Below, piece by piece: positions 53,979 through 61,557 of a DNA stretch of 64,000 nt (positions are counted from its first letter, which is position 1; the number at the start of each line of letters is the position of its first letter). The stretch is from NCBI RefSeq assembly GCF_026242055.1, contig NZ_JAPJDL010000010.1:228193-292192 (forward strand), in the 5' to 3' direction. This stretch comes from Lentzea sp. NEAU-D7 (GTDB lineage: Bacteria > Actinomycetota > Actinomycetes > Mycobacteriales > Pseudonocardiaceae). A program made the translations under genes and the position numbers. The notes under the pieces were generated by a model that was given only the letters and a program-made list of their open reading frames with translations, did no database searches and had not been told where the DNA came from.

Positions 53979-54259
53979 AGGTGACGGTCCTGATCCCAGG
54001 AGTCCTCCGCGCCGCCACCGACGGTGCCGCCCACTTGGACGTGGAAGTCCCGGACCCGGCCACCCTGGGAGCAGCCCTCGACGTCCTGGCCGACACCTAC
54101 CCGCAACTGGACCGCCGCCTGCGCGACGAGCGCGCCGGCCTGCGCCGCTACGTGAACTTCTACGTCAACGGCGAGGAGTGCCGCCGCCTGGCAGGCCCGG
54201 CCACCCCGCTCCCGTCAGGCGCCGAGATCCAGATCCTGCCGTCGGTGGCTGGAGGCTGA
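53975..54259 (+). CDS. MoaD/ThiS-like ubiquitin-fold protein (CysO paralogue)
   Basis: This 94-residue beta-grasp protein ends in LPSVAGG, nearly identical to the LPAVAGG end of CysO at 9078-9350; RYVNFYVNGEE parallels CysO's [13 protein letters not shown]-terminal Gly-Gly implies adenylation and thiocarboxylation or conjugation. GTG 53975 overlaps the propeller stop, so this carrier is tied to the BNR protein and not to a cysteine synthase. No dedicated E1, JAMM or synthase gene is adjacent; it may share those of the CysO pathway. Confidence 0.9.
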   Translation: MKVTVLIPGVLRAATDGAAHLDVEVPDPATLGAALDVLADTYPQLDRRLRDERAGLRRYVNFYVNGEECRRLAGPATPLPSGAEIQILPSVAGG

Positions 54260-54347
54260 CGCCGCTCCCCGCCGGGCCGCGCCGCTCCGGGGACGGCGGC
54301 GCGCTCGGCGACGGGCAGCGCGTCCGGGCAACGGCTGCCCGGGGTTC

Positions 54348-54442
54348 GGGCTGCCTGGTGACCTGGGCTGCCTGGTGACCTGGGCTGCCTGGTGACCTGG
54401 GCTGCCTGGTGACCTGGGCTGCCCGGTGACCTGGGCTGCCCG
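54348..54442. repeat. 17-bp minisatellite, about 5.5 copies
   Basis: The unit GGGCTGCCTGGTGACCT is repeated four times exactly (54348-54415), once with a C for T change (54416-54432), then partly. The 17-bp length is not a multiple of three, so it is unlikely to be coding. Confidence 0.92.
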
Positions 54443-54482
54443 CGACTCCGGCCTCGCTGCGCGCCACCGGCACTGCTTCACT

Positions 54483-54602
54483 GCGGCTGCCGCCACCTCG
54501 CCGCTACTGCGGCTGCCGCCACCTCGCCGCTACTGCGGCTGCCGCCACCTCGCCGCTACTGCGGCTGCCGCCACCTCGCCGCTACTGCGGCTGCCGCTGC
54601 CC
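54483..54602. repeat. 26-bp minisatellite, about 4.5 copies
   Basis: A 26-bp unit, starting GCGGCTGCCGCCACC and ending CGCTACT, is repeated exactly in four copies (54483-54586), then partly. It lies 40 bases from the 17-bp array and is unrelated to it in sequence. Confidence 0.92.
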
Positions 54603-55154
54603 GGCCGCCTCGGCGGCCACCACCCCGTCTCCGACCGGGCCTCGCTACGTGCCACAGGCACCGCTCCACAGGTCTGCCGCCACCCCGCCGCGCACAAGGG
54701 CTGGCGCCACCTCGCCACAGGCTTGCCAGTCGTTGTGGTTGCCGACGCCCCCCACCGCTTCGGCTGTGGTCACCGCCCCGGTACCGGCCTCCCGCCGGTC
54801 CCGCAGCCGATCTCCCGCCACCTCGCCGCCGGCCTGCCGCCGTTTCTGCCGTCGTTTCTGCCGTCGGTCTCCCGCTATCCCGCTAATGAGGCTGTCGCGC
54901 CGTCCCCGCTGCTAGTCACCCGCTGCTGCACTGTCGCCATCCCGCCACCGGCCTGCCCCGCGCCAAGCCGGCTGCCGGCGCCCACCACCTCGCCCAGCGA
55001 CCACCACCTCGGCCGCAGCCGACGCCCGTCTGCCAGCTGCCACCCTTCCCGGCGACCGCCACGCCTCCCGGTTGCCGCCACACATCCGCCTGCCCCAGCG
55101 CAGCCGCCCAGCCAGCCACCCGATGACCGAGCCCGACCCCGGTCGCGCGAGCGG

Positions 55155-56114
55155 TCACACCAGCAGCAGCGACTTGCCGAGGGTGGCGCGTTCCTCCAGC
55201 GAGCGGTGAGCCTTCTCGGCCTCCGCCAACGGATACGTCGCACCGATCACCGGCCGGATCCGGCCCTGCGAGGTGAGGGCGAGCGCGTCCGTGAGGAGTG
55301 CACGCACGGTCGCCGGGTCGGGCGGCCCGGCCGCCAGCACGTTGTCCACGTGCACCTGCCGACTGGCCGCCAGGTCCGGATCGATGTCGGCGAACCCGTC
55401 CGAGGTGCCGTAGGTGATGAAGCGACCGCCGGAGGCCACCGTCTCGAACACCGCCCTGCCGAGCGGTCCTCCCGCGCCGTCGAAGGCCACGCCGACGCCG
55501 CCCGTCGCCTCGCGGACCTGGTCCTGCCAGCCGTCCAGCGAGTAGTCGACGGCCAGGTCCGCACCCAGGTCGCGGCTCAGTGCGAGCTTGCGTTCGCCGC
55601 GGGCCGCGGCGACGACTCGTGCGCCCGCGTCGCGCAGGAGTTGCACGAGCAGCGAACCCGCGCCGCCCGTCGCGGCCGCCACCAGGACCCACTCGTCCTT
55701 CCTGATCTCCGTGCGGCGGGCGAGCATGAGCGCGGTGACGCCGTCGTGCACCAGTGCCGCCGCCTCGGCCGAGCCCAGGCCATCGGGGACCGCGACGATC
55801 TCCTCGGCGGGGAAGACCATCTGCTCCGCGTAGCCGCCTGATCCGCGGCTGATGACGTGCCTGCCCAGCCACGCCGGGTCCACGCCTTCGCCCACCGAGA
55901 GCACGTGACCCGCGCCGCCTCCGCCCGGCACGTAAGGGAGGGTCAGCGGGAAGTACTCGCCGCCCCAGCCGTTGCGCAGCAGCGTGTCGAGGAAGATCAC
56001 GTCGGCGACGGCCATGCCCACCACCACCTGGCCCGGGCCCGCCACCGGCGCGGGAACTTCCTCCGCGCGGAGCACCTCGGGACCACCGAACTCGTGCACA
56101 CGGACAGCACGCAC
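55155..56114 (-). CDS. Zinc-binding-type dehydrogenase / quinone oxidoreductase
   Basis: This protein of about 319 residues is a medium-chain reductase without zinc ligands, as in NADPH:quinone reductases: VRAVRVHEFGGPEVLRAEEVP, SRGSGGYAEQMVFP, and the NADPH motif VLVAAATGGAGSLLVQLLRDAGA. Start is uncertain: GTG 56114 or 56117 place VRAVRVHEFGG at the N-terminus as in relatives; upstream GTG 56132 is also in frame. It is downstream of the lyase gene on the same strand, 81 bases away from its stop. Confidence 0.88.
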   Translation of the reverse strand: MRAVRVHEFGGPEVLRAEEVPAPVAGPGQVVVGMAVADVIFLDTLLRNGWGGEYFPLTLPYVPGGGGAGHVLSVGEGVDPAWLGRHVISRGSGGYAEQMVFPAEEIVAVPDGLGSAEAAALVHDGVTALMLARRTEIRKDEWVLVAAATGGAGSLLVQLLRDAGARVVAAARGERKLALSRDLGADLAVDYSLDGWQDQVREATGGVGVAFDGAGGPLGRAVFETVASGGRFITYGTSDGFADIDPDLAASRQVHVDNVLAAGPPDPATVRALLTDALALTSQGRIRPVIGATYPLAEAEKAHRSLEERATLGKSLLLV

Positions 56115-56195
56115 CACAACCACATCCCCCACCTTGATCAACCTGGCCGCGTCCCACCGTAAAAGCTCCAGTTCGGTGGAGATCAAGCCCGGATC

Positions 56196-57662
56196 TCAGC
56201 AGGTGGCGAAGTCGTCCAGCAGTGCCGAGGCGACCTCGACGTCCGGGCTGAGCTGGCGGTCGGACATGTCCGGGTTGAGCTTCGACTCGGCGGCCTCGAA
56301 GGCGGCCCGCAGCGACTCGGTCCGAGGTGTGATGCCGCGCAGCCGCAGGGCGCGGACGGCGGCCACGACCTCGCACGCCAGGACCAGGCGGAACGCGCTC
56401 AGCGAGCGCAGGGCCTGGGAGGCGGACTGGAACGCGAAGCTCGAGTTCTCCTCCTGGCCGCGCGACACGACGGCGTTGCCGATGCTCGCGGGCTCGGCGA
56501 GGGTGCGGACCTCGGCCAGCGCGGAGTTGGCGCTGTACTCGAGGATCATCACGCCCGAGCTGCCGGGGACGCCCTCGGCGAGGAACGGGCGCAGGCCGGT
56601 GAAGCTCGGCTCGACGAGCGTCGCGAGGCGGGCGGTCGAGATGTGGCCGGTGTGCAGCATCGAGAGCCGGAGCCGGTCGAGCGCCTGGCCCAGGTACGCG
56701 CTGTGGAACGCGCCGTGGTGGTAGGCGGCGTCGTCCTCGGGGCCGAAGTGGTCGGAGACGATCAGAGGGTTCTCGGCGGCGGCGTTGAACTCGACGTCGA
56801 GCACGTGGGCCAGGTCGGTTGCGGCGTCGACGGCCGGGCCGTGGATCTGCGGGAAGCAGCGGTAACCGAACGGGTCCTGGATGCGCGCCGGCGGGCGTGG
56901 TGGTTCGCCGATGAGGCGGCGCATCTCGGCGGCCACCGCCACCTGACCGGGGTGCGGGCGGCCGAGGTGGACGCGTTCGTCGTAGGCCTCGACGGCTCCG
57001 TCCACGGCGAGGAACGACAGCGCGGCGACGACGTGCGTGGCCTTGAGGAGCTGGTGCGCGTCCTGCCAGGCCAGGCCCGCCATGCCGATGGTGAGGGCGT
57101 TGCTGCTGATCAACGCCAGCGCGTCGCCCGAGTCGAGCTCGATCGGGTCAGGCGTCTGCGTGGAGCCGAGCCAGTAGCGCTCGCCGAGCAGCGTCAGGCC
57201 GGTCTCGGCGAGTGCGGTGAGGTCGCCCGTGCCGATGGCGCCGTACTCGTGGACGCCGGGGTAGCAGCTGCTGTTCAGGGCGGCGAGCAGTGCGTCGGCC
57301 ACGGCTCTGCGCACACCGGCGCCGCCCGCGAGGAGCTGGTTGAGGCGCACGACCATCATGGCGCGGACCTGCTCCTCCGGGAGCATGCCGCCGAGCCCGC
57401 CCGCGTGGCTGCGCAGCAGGCGCAGGCCGTGCTCCGCCCAGCCCTCCGTGCTGATGATCTGGTTGCGGTTCGCACCGACGCCGGTCGTGCGGCCGTACAC
57501 CTGTCGCCGCACCACAAGGCGCTGGCTGGCACCCCACGACGCCTCGAGGCGTGCGAGGCCGTCAGCGTGCAGGGCCACCGGCGCGTGGTACCGCGCGACG
57601 CGCACCACCTCGTCGGCGCTGAGGGACCGACCGTCCAGCACGACAGGGGAGTCTTCGACCAT
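56196..57662 (-). CDS. Aromatic amino acid lyase (HAL/PAL) homologue with altered MIO triad
   Basis: This 488-residue protein matches the histidine/phenylalanine ammonia-lyase family along its length: VYGRTTGVGANRNQ, NSSCYPGVHEYGAIGTGDLTALAETGL, LISSNALTIGMAGLAW, RIQDPFGYRCFPQIHG, EFNAAAENPLIVSDHFG and RGQEENSSFAFQSA. The family normally forms its MIO cofactor from Ala-Ser-Gly; here the triad aligns as Gly-Thr-Gly. The Tyr of the usual YSLRC motif is Phe. It may be inactive, use Thr-derived chemistry or have a new reaction. ATG 57662 is clear. It is divergent from the SNF2 gene. Confidence 0.85.
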   Translation of the reverse strand: MVEDSPVVLDGRSLSADEVVRVARYHAPVALHADGLARLEASWGASQRLVVRRQVYGRTTGVGANRNQIISTEGWAEHGLRLLRSHAGGLGGMLPEEQVRAMMVVRLNQLLAGGAGVRRAVADALLAALNSSCYPGVHEYGAIGTGDLTALAETGLTLLGERYWLGSTQTPDPIELDSGDALALISSNALTIGMAGLAWQDAHQLLKATHVVAALSFLAVDGAVEAYDERVHLGRPHPGQVAVAAEMRRLIGEPPRPPARIQDPFGYRCFPQIHGPAVDAATDLAHVLDVEFNAAAENPLIVSDHFGPEDDAAYHHGAFHSAYLGQALDRLRLSMLHTGHISTARLATLVEPSFTGLRPFLAEGVPGSSGVMILEYSANSALAEVRTLAEPASIGNAVVSRGQEENSSFAFQSASQALRSLSAFRLVLACEVVAAVRALRLRGITPRTESLRAAFEAAESKLNPDMSDRQLSPDVEVASALLDDFATC

Positions 57663-57680
57663 GGCGCCAATGTGAGCACA

Positions 57681-57686
57681 TAGGGT
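57681..57686 (+). promoter_or_regulatory. -10 element of a leaderless SNF2-SWIM transcript
   Basis: TAGGGT lies six bases before the GTG at 57693 with no ribosome site. Confidence 0.5.
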
Positions 57687-57692
57687 TCAGAG

Positions 57693-60671
57693 GTGCTCGT
57701 ACTGCATGGCCTGTGCACGACCGACGGTGTTCTAGCACTGTGGGCCGAAGACTCCGGGCTGCCCGCACGCAGCGAGAGCACGCGCCGGGACGCGCCACAC
57801 CCGTTCGCGGCGTCGGCCGAATCGCTGGCCGCCGCGCTCGGGCAGGAACCGGGCAAAACGACCACACGGGCGTTGCTGCTGCCGTCGTTCTCCTCAGGGC
57901 CGATGGCGTCGCCTGAACTGGTGCGCGATCCGTTGGCGGCGGAACGAGCGCAGCGCGGCAAGGTGCAGCTGCGGCAGTGGGGCGTGCCCACGATCCGCCT
58001 CGACGGTGCCCCGGAACGCGGCGCCGAGGTGCGGCTGAGCGCCTCAGCGCGGTTCGTGTTCGACGTGGCCGGCTTCGCCACCGACCTGGTCGACCGTGGT
58101 CGCGTGCTGCCGTCGGTCGCGCCGGACCGGGCCGTCGCGCAGTGGGTGCCGCTGCTCTCGGGAACGGATTCGGCGCGGTTCGCGGCGTTGCAGGCCGCGA
58201 TGCCGCCCGCCTGCCGGTGCGAGCAGATCGTCAGCGACCCCGCGGAACTCGTGCGCGCGGCCCTGACGACCGCGGTCGACGAGCAGGTGCGGAGCCGGCT
58301 GGGCGGCACGGCTCTCGCCCCGGCACGACGTGGCCCCGCGACGACGACGGCGGAGTCCTGGCTCACCGCGCTCACCGGCGAGCCCGTGTTCGACGCGGAC
58401 CCCGTCGAGCTCTACGAACTGCGTGAGCGACTGGACCGCTGGCGTGACACCGCGGGCAACGAGAGCCCTGTGCGCACGTGCTTCCGGCTGCGCTCGCCGG
58501 AGCAGCGCGACGACGAGGAGTGGGCCGTCGAGTTCCTGCTGCAGGCCGTCGACGAGCCGAGCGTCCTCGTACCCGCGCACCAGGTCTGGTTCGCGGACGA
58601 CAGCGTCCTGCGGCGCTGGATCCCGGCACCGCAGGAGCACCTGCTGGCCGACCTCGGCCGCGCGAGCAAGCTGCACCCCGACCTGGACGAGGCGTTGCGC
58701 GGCTCGCACCCCGCCGAGATGGAGGTCAGCGCGGAAGGCGCGTACCGGTTCCTGACCGCCGCACCGGTGCTGGCGCAGGCCGGGTTCGGCGTGCTGCTGC
58801 CGTCCTGGTGGCAGCAGACGACGAGGCTGGGCCTGAAGCTCACCACGAAGAGCCGTGGCACCGCCGGCACCGTCGCGAAGGAGAGCGAGATCGGCCTGAA
58901 GTCCATCGTGGACTACAAGTGGGAGCTCGCTCTCGGCGAGGACACGCTGACCGACGCCGAGCTCGCCGAACTGGCCAGGGCGAAGGTGCCGCTGGTCAAG
59001 GTGCGCGGCCAGTGGGTGCAGGTCGACCAGAAGCGGCTCGCCGCCGGGCTCGCGTTCCTCAAGCGCGGCGGCGGGCAGATGACCGCCGCCGAGGTGATGC
59101 TCCACAGTGGACTCACGGAGGAGGACGAGAGCCTGCCGCTCCCGCTGATGTCCGTCGAGGCGGACGGCTGGCTCGGCGACCTGTTGTCCGGCAAGGCCGA
59201 CGAGCAGCTGGAACCCGTGGAGCCGCCGGAGAGCTTCCTCGCGCGGCTGCGTCCGTACCAGCAGCGCGGCCTGGCGTGGCTCGCGTTCCTCGACAAGATT
59301 GGCCTGGGCGCGTGCCTGGCCGACGACATGGGCCTCGGCAAGACCGTTCAGCTGCTGGCGCTGGAGGCGTTGAACCGCGCCGGCGGCAAGAGGCCGCCGA
59401 CGTTGCTGATCTGCCCGATGTCGGTCGTCGGCAACTGGCAGCGCGAGGCAGCGCGGTTCACCCCGGAGCTCTCGGTGCACGTGCACCACGGCGCGGACCG
59501 CCAGAACGGTGACGCGCTGCGCGAAGCCGTCGAAAGCCACGACCTGATCCTCACCACCTACGCCTTGGCCGCGCGCGACGCCGAGGCGTTGAGCGACCTC
59601 ACGTTCGACCGCGTGGTGCTCGACGAGGCGCAGAACATCAAGAACAGCGCGACCCGCCAGTCCCAGGCGGTGCGGCAGCTCAAGGCACGCCACCGCGTGG
59701 CGCTCACCGGCACGCCCGTCGAGAACCGCCTGGCCGAACTCTGGTCGATCATGGACTTCGCCAATCCGGGCGTGCTCGGCACGGTCAACACGTTCCGCGC
59801 CCGCTTCGCCGTTCCGGTGGAGCGCCACAACGACCAGGACGCCGCCGCACGGCTGCGCAAGATCACCAACCCGTTCGTGCTGCGCCGCGTGAAGACCGAT
59901 CCGCGCATCATCAGCGACCTGCCGGACAAGGTCGAGATGCGCCAGCTCTGCAACCTCACCACCGAGCAGGCCTCGCTCTACCAGGCCGTCGTCAACGACA
60001 TGCTGGAGAAGATCGAGGAGGCGGAGGGCATCGGGCGCAAGGGACTGGTGCTCGCGACCATGTCGAAGCTCAAGCAGGTCTGCAACCACCCCGCCCACTT
60101 CCTCGGCGACGGCTCCCGCGTCGCCGGCCGCTCCGGCAAGCTCGCACGCCTCGAGGAAGTGCTCGAGGAAGTGCTCGCCGAGGGCGACAAAGCGTTGTGC
60201 TTCACGCAGTTCACCGAGTTCGGCAGCATGCTCGTGCCGTACCTGGCCGCGCGCTTCGACACCGAGGTGCTGTTCCTGCACGGCGGCACGAACAAGGCGT
60301 CCCGCGACCGCATGGTCGAGCGCTTCCAGGACAGCAAGGGGCCGTCGCTGTTCCTGTTGTCGCTCAAGGCGGGCGGCACCGGCCTCAACCTCACCGCCGC
60401 GAACCACGTGATCCACTTGGACCGCTGGTGGAACCCGGCTGTCGAGGACCAGGCGACCGACCGCGCGTTCCGGATCGGCCAGCGCCGCAACGTGCAGGTG
60501 CGCAAGTTCGTGTGCATCGGCACGCTGGAGGAACGCATCGACGCCATGATCGAGGAGAAGCGCGCGCTGGCCCAGCTGGTGGTCGGCGCGGGCGAGAACT
60601 GGCTCACCGACCTGTCCACCGCGCAGCTGCGCGACCTGCTGACGTTGTCCGGGGAGGCCATCGGTGAGTGA
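57693..60671 (+). CDS. SNF2 family DEAD/DEAH-box ATPase (HepA-like)
   Basis: This 992-residue protein has an N-terminal bacterial SNF2-specific region (about 1-480, including the DUF3670-like WWQQTTRLGLKLTTK segment) and a SNF2 motor: Walker A DDMGLGKT, LLICPMSVVGNWQ, Walker B DEAQNIKN, LTGTPVENRLAELWSI, and the C-terminal helicase domain ending DQATDRAFRIGQRR. SNF2 proteins move along DNA and remodel nucleoprotein complexes. The next gene, a SWIM zinc-finger protein, overlaps its end by eight bases. Confidence 0.95.
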   Translation: MLVLHGLCTTDGVLALWAEDSGLPARSESTRRDAPHPFAASAESLAAALGQEPGKTTTRALLLPSFSSGPMASPELVRDPLAAERAQRGKVQLRQWGVPTIRLDGAPERGAEVRLSASARFVFDVAGFATDLVDRGRVLPSVAPDRAVAQWVPLLSGTDSARFAALQAAMPPACRCEQIVSDPAELVRAALTTAVDEQVRSRLGGTALAPARRGPATTTAESWLTALTGEPVFDADPVELYELRERLDRWRDTAGNESPVRTCFRLRSPEQRDDEEWAVEFLLQAVDEPSVLVPAHQVWFADDSVLRRWIPAPQEHLLADLGRASKLHPDLDEALRGSHPAEMEVSAEGAYRFLTAAPVLAQAGFGVLLPSWWQQTTRLGLKLTTKSRGTAGTVAKESEIGLKSIVDYKWELALGEDTLTDAELAELARAKVPLVKVRGQWVQVDQKRLAAGLAFLKRGGGQMTAAEVMLHSGLTEEDESLPLPLMSVEADGWLGDLLSGKADEQLEPVEPPESFLARLRPYQQRGLAWLAFLDKIGLGACLADDMGLGKTVQLLALEALNRAGGKRPPTLLICPMSVVGNWQREAARFTPELSVHVHHGADRQNGDALREAVESHDLILTTYALAARDAEALSDLTFDRVVLDEAQNIKNSATRQSQAVRQLKARHRVALTGTPVENRLAELWSIMDFANPGVLGTVNTFRARFAVPVERHNDQDAAARLRKITNPFVLRRVKTDPRIISDLPDKVEMRQLCNLTTEQASLYQAVVNDMLEKIEEAEGIGRKGLVLATMSKLKQVCNHPAHFLGDGSRVAGRSGKLARLEEVLEEVLAEGDKALCFTQFTEFGSMLVPYLAARFDTEVLFLHGGTNKASRDRMVERFQDSKGPSLFLLSLKAGGTGLNLTAANHVIHLDRWWNPAVEDQATDRAFRIGQRRNVQVRKFVCIGTLEERIDAMIEEKRALAQLVVGAGENWLTDLSTAQLRDLLTLSGEAIGE

Positions 60672-61491
60672 GCACTGGTCCGGCGAACGTCCCCGGTACG
60701 GCAAGACCATCAAGGTGGACAACGGCCTCAAGGCCAAGAGCAAGCGCGGCGACATCGGGGCGACCTGGTGGTCGCGCCGGTTCATCGAGGTGCTGGAGTC
60801 GTTCGGCATGGGAGGCCGGCTGACCCGCGGCCGCACCTACGCGCGGCAGGGCCAGGTGCTGTCGTTGTCGCTGTCCACGAGCATGGTCATCGCCCTCGTG
60901 CAGGGTTCACGGCCCACGCCGTACAAGACGCGGATCGCGATCAAGTCGTTCACGGGCCAGGAGTGGCAGCGCATCGAGCACGCGCTGGCCGGCAAGGCCC
61001 TGTACGCGGCGAAACTGCTGGCCGGCGAGATGCCCCCGGACATCGAGACCCTGTTCGCCTCGCTGGGACTGCGGCTCTTCCCCGCGACGCAGCGCGAGCT
61101 GACGATGGACTGCAGCTGCCCGGACTGGGAGGTGCCGTGCAAGCACCTCGCCGCCACCTGTTACCTGCTCGCCGAGTCGTTCGACAACGACCCGTTCGAG
61201 ATCCTCGCCTGGCGCGGCCGCAGCCGCGAGGACCTGCTCGACCGTCTCCGCGCACTGCGCGGCAGCGTGCGTTCCACCGTGGTCCGCGAGGAGGCGCCGC
61301 CGCTCACCAGGTGCCTGGACACGTTCTGGCAGCGGCAGACCACGTCGAGCCTCAGCCTCGGCGACCCCACTGCGGCGGTGCGCACGGACGCGGTGCTCGA
61401 TCAGCTCGACGGTGTGCCGATCACCGTGGGCGGGTCGTCGCTGGCCGGCCTGTTGCGCCCGGCCTACCTGTCGCTGAAGCCCGAGGAGTGA
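60664..61491 (+). CDS. SWIM zinc-finger protein
   Basis: This 275-residue protein has the SWIM motif CxCx(n)CxH as CSCPDWEVPCKHLAA near residue 143-157, which binds zinc and probably DNA or protein. The N-terminus is YGKTIKVDNGLKAKSKRGDIGATWWSRRFIEVLE. SWIM proteins of this type are encoded next to bacterial SNF2 ATPases and are thought to act with them. The GTG start lies inside the SNF2 gene. Its stop is inside an 18-bp perfect hairpin. Confidence 0.93.
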   Translation: MSEHWSGERPRYGKTIKVDNGLKAKSKRGDIGATWWSRRFIEVLESFGMGGRLTRGRTYARQGQVLSLSLSTSMVIALVQGSRPTPYKTRIAIKSFTGQEWQRIEHALAGKALYAAKLLAGEMPPDIETLFASLGLRLFPATQRELTMDCSCPDWEVPCKHLAATCYLLAESFDNDPFEILAWRGRSREDLLDRLRALRGSVRSTVVREEAPPLTRCLDTFWQRQTTSSLSLGDPTAAVRTDAVLDQLDGVPITVGGSSLAGLLRPAYLSLKPEE

Positions 61492-61535
61492 GCGGCGCTG
61501 ACCGGCTTCCAGCGAAACCGGTCAGCGCCGCTCAC
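61488..61535. terminator. 18-bp perfect hairpin overlapping the SWIM stop codon
   Basis: Bases 61488-61505 pair perfectly with 61518-61535 across a 12-base loop. The TGA at 61489-61491 is inside the stem, and the converging secreted-protein gene ends at 61558. It is probably a bidirectional terminator and mRNA 3' end stabiliser. Confidence 0.7.
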
Positions 61536-61557
61536 GAGCTCGAGTCGTCCGTCCGCG

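Larger units (their letters stand above)
54260..55154. other. Non-coding, repeat-rich intergenic region
   Basis: This 895-base stretch holds no supported gene; open frames here are repeat-driven or antisense to the dehydrogenase downstream. It contains two tandem arrays (54348-54442 and 54483-54602), then C-rich, degenerate sequence with CCGCCACCTCGCC-like words and a short 12-base repeat (GTTTCTGCCGTC, near 54841-54866). It separates two convergent transcription units. Confidence 0.65.

Noticed and set aside
54348..54602. Possible CRISPR array
   Set aside because: Units are directly tandem with no unique spacers, and no cas genes are present.
54426..55841. Long open frame (471 codons) on the plus strand through the repeat region
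   Set aside because: It is antisense to the quinone oxidoreductase for half its length, and its upstream half is minisatellite-encoded low complexity without a ribosome site.
60950..61255. Minus-strand open frames opposite the SWIM gene
   Set aside because: They are shadows of the SWIM coding sequence with biased composition and no start signals.
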